Shown: in pieces, positions 1 through 8,193 of the stretch | How positions within the stretch are numbered: position 1 is the stretch's first letter | Layout of the letters: every line of letters starts with the position of its first letter | Assembly: GCF_031679605.1 (NCBI RefSeq) | Contig: NZ_CP117522.1 | Location: 3,224,001 to 3,288,000 of the forward strand | DNA length: 64,000 nucleotides | Reading direction: 5' to 3' | Source: Streptomyces luomodiensis | Lineage (GTDB): Bacteria; Actinomycetota; Actinomycetes; Streptomycetales; Streptomycetaceae | Notes under the pieces: generated by a model | Seen by the model: only the letters and a program-made list of their open reading frames with translations | The model's database searches: none | Told to the model about the DNA's origin: nothing | Translations under genes and position numbers: made by a program

Positions 1-47
1 GCACGGGCGGGGCGCGCTTGGCGTAGCGCTGGCCATAGGGCGTGCAC
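1..47 (-). CDS. Possible start of a gene running off the left edge
   Basis: On the minus strand a GTG at 47-45 is preceded by AGGAG with a five-base gap, a good Streptomyces ribosome binding site. The frame stays open to the edge of the window (V-H-A-L-W-P-A-L-R-Q-A...). An ATG at 35-33 in another frame is the alternative. Only about 15 codons are visible, so no function can be given. It would be divergent from the small genes at 269-849. Confidence 0.35.
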   Translation of the reverse strand, partial: MHALWPALRQARPAR

Positions 48-268
48 GTCTTCTCCTAAGGGTCCACCTCGACCTTTTCCGCGAGGGTGGCGTACGTCCA
101 GCCTCCGGAAGCCATGAGGGACGTTTTACCCAACGCGGGACGTCCAGAAGTGGGGTTTAGGGAGGTTCCTACGTCTTGGTCACAGCGCGATGATCGCGAA
201 AAGACTCCCGCGACCGCGCATGAGCGGCAGTGCGGGACTGCCGGGCACGGTGTGCAGGCGGTGGCGCT

Positions 269-577
269 GTGAGCGTGCGTCCCCGTTTGCTGCCGTGGCG
301 CGGCCCTGCGGGGCAGCGATGCTATCTGGTGTCGGATGAGGACGGTGAGGGGTATCTGTCGCGGCTGGCTGACGAGATGGAAGCGGTCCAGCTTCAGATG
401 GGCGCTGAGCTCATCGGCCATGCCCGTCTGATGCTCGGCGACCGGAAGGTGGACGTCCGTGAGCTCCGCTACCTCTCGGACCGTCTGATCGAGGCGTTGG
501 AAGATGCGCTGCGGATCGCGGAGAGTCGCGGCGGGCGTCTGCCGGTGCCCGGCTCAGACGGAGGAGGGGCGCGATGA
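269..577 (+). CDS. Small conserved actinobacterial protein, unknown function
   Basis: This 102-residue protein starts at GTG 269 (VSVRPRLLPWRGPAG...). A longer frame exists from ATG 230, but the GTG start fits better: it begins at the RPRLLPW-type opening I recall from small Streptomyces proteins that share the later segment up to AESRGGRLPVP. The middle is predicted to be helical and acidic (LADEMEAVQLQMGAELIGHARLML). There is no signal peptide or membrane segment. Its ATGA overlap with the next gene indicates translational coupling. The family resemblance is from memory; the function is unknown. Confidence 0.6.
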   Translation: MSVRPRLLPWRGPAGQRCYLVSDEDGEGYLSRLADEMEAVQLQMGAELIGHARLMLGDRKVDVRELRYLSDRLIEALEDALRIAESRGGRLPVPGSDGGGAR

Positions 578-849
578 GTGAGGTGTCAGGAGGCTGGCAG
601 GTGGGTCCGGCATCGGGGCGTGGCCTGCGTCGAGGGAGAGACGGTCGGCTTGAGCTGCCGCTGCACGTGCTCCGACCTGGTCACACATCGTTGGTATCGA
701 TGGTGCTGACGGTCGTGGAAGCGGAGCAGTTGCACGCTGCCTTGTGCTACGCGCTCGGCGGCGAGCCTGCGACACATGACGCGCCGGAGTGCCGTCAGCC
801 CGCGGCTCGGTCGGGTGCGGATTTCGTCTCGCACCTTCGGCGCATGTGA
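574..849 (+). CDS. Small hypothetical protein with a repeat-derived C-terminus
   Basis: This 91-residue protein starts at ATG 574, overlapping the upstream stop as ATGA. The core reads LELPLHVLRPGHTSLVSMVLTVVEAEQLHAALCYALGG in two short stretches and resembles small Streptomyces proteins of unknown role. The last ~14 codons, ending SGADFVSHLRRM, are supplied by copy A of a dispersed repeat (809-855). The natural C-terminus may therefore have been replaced or extended by the repeat. The pair with the upstream gene is probably one transcript. Confidence 0.55.
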   Translation: MSEVSGGWQVGPASGRGLRRGRDGRLELPLHVLRPGHTSLVSMVLTVVEAEQLHAALCYALGGEPATHDAPECRQPAARSGADFVSHLRRM

Positions 850-855
850 GCAGAG
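809..855 (+). repeat. Dispersed ~55-bp repeat, copy A
   Basis: The segment starts GGTCGGGTGCGG, continues with TTTCGTCTCGC and ends near TGAGCAG. It matches copy B (1144-1200, opposite strand) and copy C (56091-56150). It carries the hairpin-like core GC(A/G)CC-TTC-GGCGC. Here it also supplies the stop codon of the gene ending at 849. Confidence 0.75.
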
Positions 856-1223
856 GCGACGGAGGTGGGGGCGCGGCGGCGAGCGCCGGGTCCGTCGGTG
901 TGGGCGCCAGTGGCGGCTTCCATGCTCGGTAGTCGGGTCCATCCGGACTGCGGGCGGCCCTCTCGGTACCCCCCTCAAAAGCGTTTGACCTGACGCAACT
1001 AATTTGTCAATCAGTTTCGGGGGGGGACCCACCCCCCTTGCTGTCCGGCACCGGCCTCGGCCCCCGGCCACGGAAGCCGCCACCGGGCCCTGCCCCACCG
1101 GCCCGACGCCCGGCGACGCCGCCGCACCCCCCACCCCCTGCCCTGCTGCTCAATTGCGCCGAAGGCGCGAGACGAAGCCCGCACCCGACCACGCCGAGCA
1201 CCCCAACCGCCTCGCCCCGCCCT
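850..1223. other. Gene-poor stretch between two small-gene loci
   Basis: I see no convincing gene here. It holds an AT-richer patch (about 993-1018, with CTAATTTGTCAATCAG) that could be promoter DNA. A G7/C6 self-complementary segment lies around 1019-1038 (GGGGGGG-ACCCA-CCCCCC). The inverted copy B of the dispersed repeat follows. The rest is extremely GC-rich and open in several frames without a usable start. Confidence 0.5.
1144..1200 (-). repeat. Dispersed ~55-bp repeat, copy B
   Basis: Read on the minus strand it runs GGTCGGGTGCGG, CTTCGTCTCGCGCC, TTCGGCGC, then ATTGAGCAGCAGGG. It has the perfect small hairpin GCGCC-TTC-GGCGC. It lies in inverted orientation 290 bp from copy A, just downstream of the gene at 1224-1601. 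Confidence 0.75.
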
Positions 1224-1601
1224 CTACAGCGGGCGGAGGTCGCTGCTGGTGGAGAGCCTCAGGCGCACCTCCTGTTCCTCGTCCCCCGCCACCACACCCT
1301 GCTGCCGCACCTCGAAGGCGTGGGACAGGACGTCCGCCATCTGCCGCACCTGGCTGGGGCCGCCCTGGAGTTCGGCGGTGACGGGTGCCGTCAGGGAGGC
1401 GGGCCGTGGCTCTCCGCGCGTATCGGCCACCTCGAACGTGGAGGTCCACACCGTGGGCCGCCCCTCCGTCGCGTCCTGCGGAAGATCGGCGAATGCGTCG
1501 TCGGAGCGGTAGCACGTGCGCAGGACACCGAAGACGGCCTCGGCGTCGTCCCGCGAGATTCCGCTCAGCGCCACCAGCACCTGTCCGGCCGTCGTGGACA
1601 T
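1224..1601 (-). CDS. Hypothetical cytosolic protein
   Basis: This 125-residue protein starts at ATG 1601 (MSTTAGQVLVALSG...), with GAGGAAGG eight bases upstream. The GTG at 1610 is too close to that site. It has no signal peptide, no membrane segment and no motif I recognise. The composition is acidic and alternates helix with strand. It is divergent from the GH30 gene, with 216 bp between the starts. Function unknown. Confidence 0.6.
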   Translation of the reverse strand: MSTTAGQVLVALSGISRDDAEAVFGVLRTCYRSDDAFADLPQDATEGRPTVWTSTFEVADTRGEPRPASLTAPVTAELQGGPSQVRQMADVLSHAFEVRQQGVVAGDEEQEVRLRLSTSSDLRPL

Positions 1602-1651
1602 GGGGGCCACCTTCCTCGTTGATCTCGTTCAGCGTTGTTCCGTCTCATTCG

Positions 1652-1689
1652 GCCTATGCCGAGGTCTACGGCCTATGCCGAGGTCTACG
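1652..1689 (+). repeat. Perfect 19-bp tandem duplication upstream of the GH30 gene
   Basis: GCCTATGCCGAGGTCTACG occurs twice with no gap (1652-1670 and 1671-1689). It lies in the divergent intergenic region, about 130 bp before the GH30 start. It could be a duplicated regulator site or simple slippage. Confidence 0.8.
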
Positions 1690-1773
1690 GGTACCCGCCG
1701 GCCTCGCCCGCATCACCTCATGAGCGATCCCTTGACCCGTCCCACCGCCGCCTCTACCGTGCGGCCGACGTTA

Positions 1774-1786
1774 CGGAAACGTTCCG
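1774..1786 (+). promoter_or_regulatory. Candidate sugar-regulator operator
   Basis: CGGAA-ACG-TTCCG is an inverted repeat ending 31 bp before the GH30 start. Its AACGTT centre resembles LacI-family operators, which commonly control Streptomyces glycosidases. Assignment to LacI is inference. Confidence 0.35.
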
Positions 1787-1817
1787 GAACTTTTCGGAGC
1801 CGAGAAGGGAAGTTTTC

Positions 1818-3209
1818 GTGCTCACATCGGTCCGCACCGCCCTCGTCGGCGCACTCGCCGCCGCGCTGATCCCGTTGGCCACGCCGTCCGCCACCGCGGC
1901 ACAACCCCCTGGCGGCACCGTGGATTTCGGGAAGCACCTCCAGCCCATCGACGGTTTCGGCTTCTCCCAGGCGTTCCAGCGCGCCGACCTGATGCACGGC
2001 GCGCAGGGTCTGACGCCCGAGCATCAGCGGGAGGTCCTGGATCTGCTGCTGAACCGCGCCACGGGTGCCGGGCTGAGCATTCTGCGGCTCGGCATCGGCT
2101 CGTCCTCCGACGAGGTCTACGACCATATGAAGTCCATCCAGCCCACCGACCCGGGCGGTCCGGACGCGCCACCGCGCTATGAGTGGGACGGCGACGACGG
2201 GGGCCAGGTGTGGCTGGCCAAGGAGGCGCGGCGGTACGGCGTCCAGCGCTTCTACGCCGACGCCTGGAGCGCGCCCGGCTATATGAAGACCAACGGGACG
2301 GACGCGAACGGCGGGACGCTGAAGGAGGAGTGGCGACGGGCGTACGCCGACTACCTGGTGCGGTACGCGACGTTCTACCGCCAGGAAGGCGTGCGGATCA
2401 CCGACCTCGGCTTCACCAATGAGCCGGATCTCGCCACGTCCTACGCCTCGATGCGGTTCACCCCGCGGCAGGCGGTCGACGTGGTCAAGGCGATCGGCCC
2501 GGCGGTACGGCGGGCCGGGATCAACCTGGTGTGCTGCGACGCGGCCGGATGGGACGAGCAGGCGGCGTTCTCCGCCGCGATCGAGGCGGACGAGGAGGCG
2601 GCGGCCCAGGTCGCGGTGCACACGGGCCACCCGTATGTGACCCCCTCCGACCAGCCCCTCCCGACGAGCCGCCGCACCTGGATGTCGGAGTGGAGCCCCA
2701 ATGGCACGACCTGGAACGAGGCATGGGACGACGGCAGCGGGTACGACGGCTTCGCGGTCGCGGAGGCGATCCACACGACGCTCGCGGACGCGGGGGCGAG
2801 CGCGTATGTGTACTGGTTCGGCGCGTCGGTGGGCGCCACCCGGGGACTGATCCAGCTGGACGGCCCGGATTACCACGTCTCCAAGCGGCTGTGGGCCCTG
2901 GCCGCGTACAGCCGTTTCATCCGGCCCGGAGCGGTACGGGTGGCGGCGGACTCCGGGGCGGAGGGATTGCGTACGACCGCCTTCCGGAACCGCGACGGCC
3001 AGCGGGTGCTGGAGATCCTCAACACCGGTGAGGGCCCGGCGCGGGTGGATTACGCCCTGCGTGGAGCGGGCGGCGGGGACGCGCGGGGCGCGGTCTACCG
3101 GACGGATGACACGCATGCGCTCAGCCGGGTCGGGACCGCGCGGGTGCGCGGCGGACGGCTGGCGGCCGAGCTGCCGGGGCGTTCGCTGACGACGGTGGTA
3201 CTGCCGTAA
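1818..3209 (+). CDS. Secreted glycoside hydrolase, family GH30-like
   Basis: This 463-residue exported enzyme is likely to act on beta-1,6- or beta-1,4-linked plant or fungal glycans outside the cell. The GTG start at 1818 follows GAGAAGGGA. The signal peptide runs about residues 1-29, ending TPSATAA. A TIM barrel follows (PIDGFGFSQAFQRA... LRLGIGSS... YADAWSAPGYMKTNG). The acid/base Glu is about residue 202 in FTNEPD and the nucleophile Glu about residue 291 in WMSEWSP, the pair and spacing expected in clan A. The C-terminal ~90 residues form the beta-sandwich of GH30 enzymes. GH30 subfamily and substrate cannot be fixed by eye; beta-1,6-galactanase and glucuronoxylanase are the main options. 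A perfect-stem terminator follows. Confidence 0.85.
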   Translation: MLTSVRTALVGALAAALIPLATPSATAAQPPGGTVDFGKHLQPIDGFGFSQAFQRADLMHGAQGLTPEHQREVLDLLLNRATGAGLSILRLGIGSSSDEVYDHMKSIQPTDPGGPDAPPRYEWDGDDGGQVWLAKEARRYGVQRFYADAWSAPGYMKTNGTDANGGTLKEEWRRAYADYLVRYATFYRQEGVRITDLGFTNEPDLATSYASMRFTPRQAVDVVKAIGPAVRRAGINLVCCDAAGWDEQAAFSAAIEADEEAAAQVAVHTGHPYVTPSDQPLPTSRRTWMSEWSPNGTTWNEAWDDGSGYDGFAVAEAIHTTLADAGASAYVYWFGASVGATRGLIQLDGPDYHVSKRLWALAAYSRFIRPGAVRVAADSGAEGLRTTAFRNRDGQRVLEILNTGEGPARVDYALRGAGGGDARGAVYRTDDTHALSRVGTARVRGGRLAAELPGRSLTTVVLP

Positions 3210-3214
3210 ACGAG

Positions 3215-3259
3215 CGGTCCGGCGCTCCCCGCCATGCGGTGGCGGGGAGCGCCGGACCG
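3215..3259. terminator. Strong bidirectional terminator hairpin
   Basis: A perfect 19-bp stem, CGGTCCGGCGCTCCCCGCC (3215-3233) with its complement at 3241-3259, closes a 7-base loop. It lies between the converging GH30 gene and the reductase gene and can serve both. There is no T-tract, as is usual in Streptomyces. Confidence 0.85.
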
Positions 3260-3291
3260 GTGCGTCGGCTGCTCCTGTGATCCTGTGGACG

Positions 3292-4311
3292 TCAGTCCTC
3301 GAAGGCGACGATCATCTTGCCGGTGTTCTCCCCACGGAGCATCCCGAGGAAGGCCTCCACCGCGTTCTCCACACCCTTGGCGACGGTCTCCCGGTAGTGC
3401 AGCTTGCCCTCCCGGATCCAGCCGCCGACCTCCTCGAAGAACTGCGGCTGGAGATGCTGGTGGTCCGCGACCAGCATGCCCTGAATGCGCAGCCGCTTGC
3501 CGATGACCAACGCGAGGTTGCGCGGGGCGGGGGTCGGCTCGGTGACGTTGTACTGCGAGATCATGCCGCAGACGGCGATCCGGCCGTGCACCTTGAGGCG
3601 GCCGATGGCGGCCTCGAGGTGCTCACCGCCGACGTTGTCGAAGTAGACGTCGATCCCGTCGGGTGCGGCCTCCTTCAGCTGCTCGGCCACCGGGCCCTTC
3701 TTGTAGTTGAACGCCGCGTCGAAGCCGTACTCCTCGAGCAGCACCCGGACCTTCTCGTCGCTGCCGGCGCTGCCGATCACCCGGGAGGCGCCCTTGAGCT
3801 TGGCGATCTGGCCGACCTCGCTGCCGACCGCGCCCGCCGCACCGGAGACGAAGACCGCGTCGCCCTCCTTGAAGGACGCGACCTCCAGCAGCCCCGCGTA
3901 CGCGGTGAGTCCCGGCATGCCCAGCACCCCGAGGTAGGCGGGGAGAGGGGCGGTCTCGGGGTCGACCTTCACCGCGCTCTTGCCGTCCACCACCGCGTAC
4001 TCACGCCAGCCGCCGAAGTGCAGGACGTGGTCCCCGACGGAGACGCCGTCCACGGTGGAGGCGATGACCTTGCCGACCGCGCCGCCGTCCATCGGCTGGT
4101 CCAGCTGGAACGGCGGCGTGTACGACTTCACGTCGTTCATGCGCCCGCGCATGTACGGGTCCACCGACATGTAGAGATTGCGGACCAGCACCTGATCGGG
4201 GCCCGGCTCGGAGACCGGGGCCTCGCGCAGCGCGAAGTCCTCCGGCTTCGGCCACCCCTCGGGGCGGGCGACCAGGTGCCATTCACGGCCGGTGGTGGGG
4301 ATGACGGACAT
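3292..4311 (-). CDS. NADPH-dependent alkenal/enone reductase, CurA/leukotriene-B4-dehydrogenase type
   Basis: This 339-residue zinc-free member of the medium-chain dehydrogenase family reduces conjugated C=C bonds of enones with NADPH. It opens REWHLVARPEGWP and has the family motif LYMSVDPYMRGRM at about 47-59. The cofactor-binding signature VSGAAGAVGS lies near 160. The C-terminal half contains YFDNVGGEHLEAA and VCGMISQYN. Length is normal for the family. It is divergent from a MarR gene across a 71-bp gap that contains an inverted repeat, so it is probably repressed by that MarR protein and induced by an electrophile. Confidence 0.9.
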   Translation of the reverse strand: MSVIPTTGREWHLVARPEGWPKPEDFALREAPVSEPGPDQVLVRNLYMSVDPYMRGRMNDVKSYTPPFQLDQPMDGGAVGKVIASTVDGVSVGDHVLHFGGWREYAVVDGKSAVKVDPETAPLPAYLGVLGMPGLTAYAGLLEVASFKEGDAVFVSGAAGAVGSEVGQIAKLKGASRVIGSAGSDEKVRVLLEEYGFDAAFNYKKGPVAEQLKEAAPDGIDVYFDNVGGEHLEAAIGRLKVHGRIAVCGMISQYNVTEPTPAPRNLALVIGKRLRIQGMLVADHQHLQPQFFEEVGGWIREGKLHYRETVAKGVENAVEAFLGMLRGENTGKMIVAFED

Positions 4312-4357
4312 GAAAAGGGGCCTCTCCTAAGCTTCAGCAGTTGAAACAATCATGCTG

Positions 4358-4379
4358 CTTGATATTTCAGGGTGTCAAG
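4358..4379. promoter_or_regulatory. Probable MarR operator
   Basis: CTTGATA (4358-4364) and TGTCAAG (4373-4379) form an inverted repeat with an 8-base spacer. It ends 3 bp before the MarR start, inside the divergent promoter region. Size and AT content fit MarR-family operators; binding by the adjacent MarR protein is inference. Confidence 0.6.
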
Positions 4380-4382
4380 TAA

Positions 4383-4829
4383 ATGGGTACCCTGGTGACC
4401 ATGACGTCCCGCATCGACCCGCTGACCCTCGAGGTCGTCGAGCTCATCGGCACCATCGTGGCCCGTTATCACCAGGAATACGAGGAGGCGGCGGCCAAGC
4501 ACTCCCTGACCGGCGCACAGGCCCGGGTGCTGGGCCTGCTGTCCGGCGGCCCGACACCGATGCGCCGCCTCGCCCAGCAGCTGAAGTGCGAACCGTCGAA
4601 CGTCACCGGGATCGTGGACCGCCTGGAGTCGCGCGGCCTCGCCGAGCGCCGCCTCGACCCGGCCGACCGCCGGGTCAAGCTCGCCGCGGCCACCGAGGCG
4701 GGCCGGGAGACCTCCGAACGGCTCAGGGGCTCGCTCGACTTCGCCCGCGAACCGCTGGCGGAGCTCTCGGACGAGGAGCGCACGGTGCTGCGCGACCTGC
4801 TCAAGCGGATGCTGGGCGTGGCGCCGTAG
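4383..4829 (+). CDS. MarR family transcriptional regulator
   Basis: This 148-residue winged-helix dimer contains LTGAQARVLGLL, MRRLAQQLKCEPSNVTGIVDRLESRG (recognition helix about 68-83) and the wing DPADRR at 92-97. Start ATG 4383 is chosen over ATG 4401 because of GGGTG upstream. It is divergent from the CurA-like reductase, and its likely operator overlaps its own translation start region. It therefore probably represses both genes until an electrophilic or aromatic ligand binds. Confidence 0.88.
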   Translation: MGTLVTMTSRIDPLTLEVVELIGTIVARYHQEYEEAAAKHSLTGAQARVLGLLSGGPTPMRRLAQQLKCEPSNVTGIVDRLESRGLAERRLDPADRRVKLAAATEAGRETSERLRGSLDFAREPLAELSDEERTVLRDLLKRMLGVAP

Positions 4830-4859
4830 CGGCCCCTGGACGGCCCCTGGGCCCCTTGG

Positions 4860-5612
4860 CTAGACGCACCACCACAGGAAGCAGCTTTCCGTGGCCGTCG
4901 AGGTCGGCGTCGGTTCGACGGTCGCCGGGTCGGTGGGCCCGGGGTGCGACGGGGAGGTGGGCCGCTGGGTCGCGCCGGGGCCGCCCGGGGCCGGGGCGGA
5001 GGCGTCCGGCGGGTCGGAGGAGGAGTCGTCCGGATCGGCCGAGGCGTCGCCGCTCCCGTCCTCGGACGTCTCGCCGCCCTCACCCTCGGCCTCGTCCCCG
5101 GACGGGTCGCCGTCCTCATCCTGGCCGTCGCTCCCCGCCGAGGGGGCCGCGCTCGGGCCGCCCGCGTCCTGGCCGCCCGACTCGGCGGAATCCGTCGCCC
5201 CGCCGGTGCGGTCGGCCGCCGGCTCCCGCTGTCCGGGCGCCGGGGAGGACTCCCGCCAGTGCCCCTCGGTGGCCAGCTCGGCCACGAACAGCGCGGCCAG
5301 CACCGGGCCGAGCACCGCCGCCAGGATCGTCACCCGGCGCCCCCGCCCCCGGCGGGCCCGGCGCGCGCGGCGGCCGATGAGGCCACGGGACTTGGGCTTC
5401 CGGCGCGAGGCACGGGAGGCACGCGAGGCGACGGGAGTGGCGGAAGAGCCGGGGGCGGCGGGAGAGGCGACCGGAGAGCCGGGGGACGCCTGCGTGCCCG
5501 CGTCCGCGTCCGGTGCGGCGAAGGCCGGCCCGGGGTCCTCGACGGGCGTCCCGCAGTCGGGGCAGGAGAGGGCACCGCCCAGATAGCGGTGGCAGGCAGA
5601 GCAGTAATCCAT
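4860..5612 (-). CDS. Zinc-ribbon membrane protein with long acidic Ser/Pro/Gly tail
   Basis: This 250-residue protein begins with a zinc ribbon, C-x2-C...C-x2-C (MDYCSACHRYLG, CPDCGTPV; residues 4-21). A disordered linker and a basic patch (RRARRARRGRGRR) follow, then one membrane helix at about 101-117. A long acidic low-complexity outer segment ends in TESCFLWWCV. The ribbon and basic stop-transfer patch suggest an N-in, C-out topology. I recall NCBI naming similar proteins after SCO2400. The role is unknown; the ribbon could bind a cytosolic partner while the tail probes the envelope. Confidence 0.65.
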   Translation of the reverse strand: MDYCSACHRYLGGALSCPDCGTPVEDPGPAFAAPDADAGTQASPGSPVASPAAPGSSATPVASRASRASRRKPKSRGLIGRRARRARRGRGRRVTILAAVLGPVLAALFVAELATEGHWRESSPAPGQREPAADRTGGATDSAESGGQDAGGPSAAPSAGSDGQDEDGDPSGDEAEGEGGETSEDGSGDASADPDDSSSDPPDASAPAPGGPGATQRPTSPSHPGPTDPATVEPTPTSTATESCFLWWCV

Positions 5613-5763
5613 TTCGCGGGCAGGTTATGTGACCAACGGATAGGCCAGCAGGCCGCGGGGTGTGAGGATCCTGTGCAAAGAACCGTACGAACGCCCTCGT
5701 CAGCCCCTCCCCCGCCGGTGTCCGGCGCCCGCGCGGCCCCGCCCGGCCCCGCCCCGCCGTCGC

Positions 5764-6642
5764 TCAGCCGGCGAAGGCGGGTTGCGCCAGTCCCTGTCCC
5801 GCGCCCTCGATGACCAGCAGCGACCCGGCGAGCGGCGGCGCGGCGGCGCCGAGGCCGACCCGTGCCGAGGTCAGATACAGATCGCGGAGGTCCGCCCCGC
5901 CGAAGGCGCAGGCGGTCGGGCGCGGGAACGGAAGCTCCACCACCCGATCGAGTGTCCCGTCGGGGGCGTAGCGGCGGATCGCGGCGCCGTCCCACAGGGC
6001 GACCCACACCGCGCCGTCGGCGTCCACGCACAGCCCGTCCGGGAAGCCCGCACCCTCCTCGATCTCGACGAACGGCCGGCGCCCCGAGACCACCGGACCG
6101 TCCGCGCCGTCCGCGCCGTCCGCCACGTCGAAGACGTCGATACGGCGGGTGGGGGTGTCGATGTAGTACATGCGGCGGCCGTCCGGGCTCCAGCCGATGC
6201 CGTTGCTGACCGTGACCCGCGGCAGGAACTCCGTACGGGAGCCGTCCGCCCCGATCCGGGAGAGCGTGCCGCCGCCGGTCGCCTCGTCGTAGCGCATGGT
6301 GCCCGCCCAGAGCGAACCGTCGGGCGCGACCGCGGCGTCGTTGCCCCGGCGGCCGGGGACCGCCTCGCGCAGCAGCCAGCCGAAACCGCCGTCGGGCCCG
6401 TACACCCCGATGCCGTCGCGGAGGTTGACCACCAGTCCGCCGCCCGCGCGGGGCTTGGCCGCGCCGACGTGCTGCTCGGTGACCAGGGTGGTGCGGCGGC
6501 CGGTGGCGGGGTCGTAGCCGTGGACGCGGGAGGAGAGGATGTCCACCCAGATCAGCCGCCGGGCGGCGGCGTCCCAGGTGGGTCCCTCGCCGAGCACGGC
6601 GTGCGCGCGCACCGCGATCTCGAGCGACGGCCGCGTGCTCAT
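5764..6642 (-). CDS. SMP-30/gluconolactonase/LRE family lactonase
   Basis: This 292-residue six-bladed beta-propeller probably hydrolyses a sugar lactone. The metal ligands of the SMP-30 fold are all present: Glu19 (VLGEGPTWD), Asn101 (RGNDAAV), Asn147 (SNGIGWSPDG) and Asp202 (GFPDGLCVD). Its start overlaps the stop of the upstream IclR gene (ATGA, 6639-6642), so the two are one operon. A sugar-acid or aldose-oxidation role is likely; the exact lactone is unknown. A short ADGADGADG repeat lies near residue 176. Confidence 0.88.
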   Translation of the reverse strand: MSTRPSLEIAVRAHAVLGEGPTWDAAARRLIWVDILSSRVHGYDPATGRRTTLVTEQHVGAAKPRAGGGLVVNLRDGIGVYGPDGGFGWLLREAVPGRRGNDAAVAPDGSLWAGTMRYDEATGGGTLSRIGADGSRTEFLPRVTVSNGIGWSPDGRRMYYIDTPTRRIDVFDVADGADGADGPVVSGRRPFVEIEEGAGFPDGLCVDADGAVWVALWDGAAIRRYAPDGTLDRVVELPFPRPTACAFGGADLRDLYLTSARVGLGAAAPPLAGSLLVIEGAGQGLAQPAFAG

Positions 6643-7415
6643 ATGTCCCGCCTCCGATGCCCCAGCCGTACCGACAGTTCCGCCGCGCCCTTGGCCGCCA
6701 GCTCCTCCAGCTCGGCCTGGCGCTCCTCGCTCCAGCGGATCGTCGGCACCGAGATCGACAGCGCCGCGACCACCTTCCCGGTGGAGTCCCGTACGGGAGC
6801 CGCCACGCAGTTCACATCCGGGTTGGACTCCCGCTGCTCGACCGCGACGCCGCGCTCGCGCACGGTGGCGAGGTGGCGGCGCAGTTCGCCGGGGGAGGTG
6901 ATGCTGTTGTCCGTCATCGCGGCCAGCGGCTGGTCGTCGGGCAGCCGGGCGTCCAGGGCGTCCTCCGGGAGGGAGGCGAGCAGCATCTTGCCGACCGAGG
7001 TGCAGTGGGCGGGCAGCCGGCGGCCCGCGGCCGAGACCATGCGGACGGCGTGGGTGGAGTCGACCTTGGCGATGTAGATGACGTCGGCGCCCTCGAGGAT
7101 GGCGACGTGCACGGTTTCGTCGCAGGTCTCGGCGACGGTCCGGGCCACCTGCCGGCCCTCGGCCGCCAGGTCGAGCTGTTCGGCGTAGCGGCTGCCCAGC
7201 TGGTACGGCCGCACCCCGAGCCGGTAGCGGCCGGGCTGGTCGGGTACGTGGACCAGGTAGGAGCGGGCGGCCAGGGTGGTCACCAGCTCATGGACCGTCG
7301 TACGGGGCAGTCCCAGCCGCCGGGTGATCTCGGGGGCGGAGAGCGTGCCGTCTCCGTCCAGGAAGAGCTCGAGTATGTCCAGGGCCCGTGTCACCGCGGG
7401 CACCAGGCGTCCCAT
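6639..7415 (-). CDS. IclR family transcriptional regulator
   Basis: This 258-residue protein has an N-terminal winged helix (VPAVTRALDILELF... RRLGLPRTTVHELVTTL, about 4-65) and a C-terminal effector-binding domain (80-255). Start ATG 7415 has GGAGGG nine bases upstream; the frame is open further 5' but without a supporting ribosome site. It is followed by and overlaps the SMP-30 lactonase gene, whose substrate or product is probably its effector. The 145-bp gap to the divergent gene at 7561 holds its promoter and possibly the element CGGTAAACCGAAC near 7490. Confidence 0.9.
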   Translation of the reverse strand: MGRLVPAVTRALDILELFLDGDGTLSAPEITRRLGLPRTTVHELVTTLAARSYLVHVPDQPGRYRLGVRPYQLGSRYAEQLDLAAEGRQVARTVAETCDETVHVAILEGADVIYIAKVDSTHAVRMVSAAGRRLPAHCTSVGKMLLASLPEDALDARLPDDQPLAAMTDNSITSPGELRRHLATVRERGVAVEQRESNPDVNCVAAPVRDSTGKVVAALSISVPTIRWSEERQAELEELAAKGAAELSVRLGHRRRDI

Positions 7416-7560
7416 AAGTACTCGCCCTCCGCTTCTGGTCCGGATGCATATGGTTCGCGCGCAGATGTTCGAGATCCCGGCCGATGGCCGGTAAACCGAA
7501 CACAGGTTACGCATAGCCGTCTTCCTCCGGCAATGGTCCGGCAAAGGCACGATAGGAACC

Positions 7561-8193
7561 ATGGATTCCGCACCGGACTCGTTCCCCACCCCCTTCCCCT
7601 TCGTCCTCGTGCTGCTGCGGCGGATGGCCGATCATCAGCCGGGGCTGGTCGAGGACGCGCTGCGCGAGCTGGGCTTCGGGCGTTCGGTGATGCGCGAGGC
7701 CAACCGCCGCTGGCAGGCCATGCGGCACGCGTCACGGCGGCGCTCGGCGGTCGCCCGCTACCGCGCCGTGCTGGGCCCGCCCGAGTCCACCGCCACCCGC
7801 CGGATCGGCGATCTGACCTGTGAGGCGCTGAGCTGGTCCGTGCCGCTGTGGCCGGATCTGCGGTTCGAGGTGCTCACCGCGCCGAACGGGGCGGTGTGGA
7901 ACGAGTGGCTGGTGCGCGCCCCGGGCGCGCCCGGGGCGACGTTGCGTACGGCCGCCGATCTCGTGCCCTGGTCCTGCACGGTGGACGAGGTGGCGCGCGC
8001 CTTCGCGCCCGCGCGGCCGATGGAGGGCTCGGCGCCCACCCGCTGGCGGCTCGCCTTCGACGCATGGGACGGAGAGCACGGGGCGAACGGGGCGAACGGG
8101 GCAAACGGCGAACTCCGCCACTATGTGGCGGAGTTCACCTGGGGATTGCTTCAGCGCGTGGAGAACGTCAGGCCAGCTTCGCCGACAGCGTGA
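7561..8193 (+). CDS. Hypothetical protein with a (GAN)n insertion
   Basis: This 210-residue protein starts at ATG 7561 after ATAGGAACC. It has a helical N-terminal half rich in Arg/Ala and a C-terminal part with strands (LRFEVLTAPNGAVWNEWLVRAPG). I do not recognise the family. Near residue 180 there is a short in-frame tandem repeat, GANGANGANG, from a 9-bp DNA repeat. Its last 26 bp overlap the tail of the convergent OsmC gene. Confidence 0.6.
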   Translation: MDSAPDSFPTPFPFVLVLLRRMADHQPGLVEDALRELGFGRSVMREANRRWQAMRHASRRRSAVARYRAVLGPPESTATRRIGDLTCEALSWSVPLWPDLRFEVLTAPNGAVWNEWLVRAPGAPGATLRTAADLVPWSCTVDEVARAFAPARPMEGSAPTRWRLAFDAWDGEHGANGANGANGELRHYVAEFTWGLLQRVENVRPASPTA

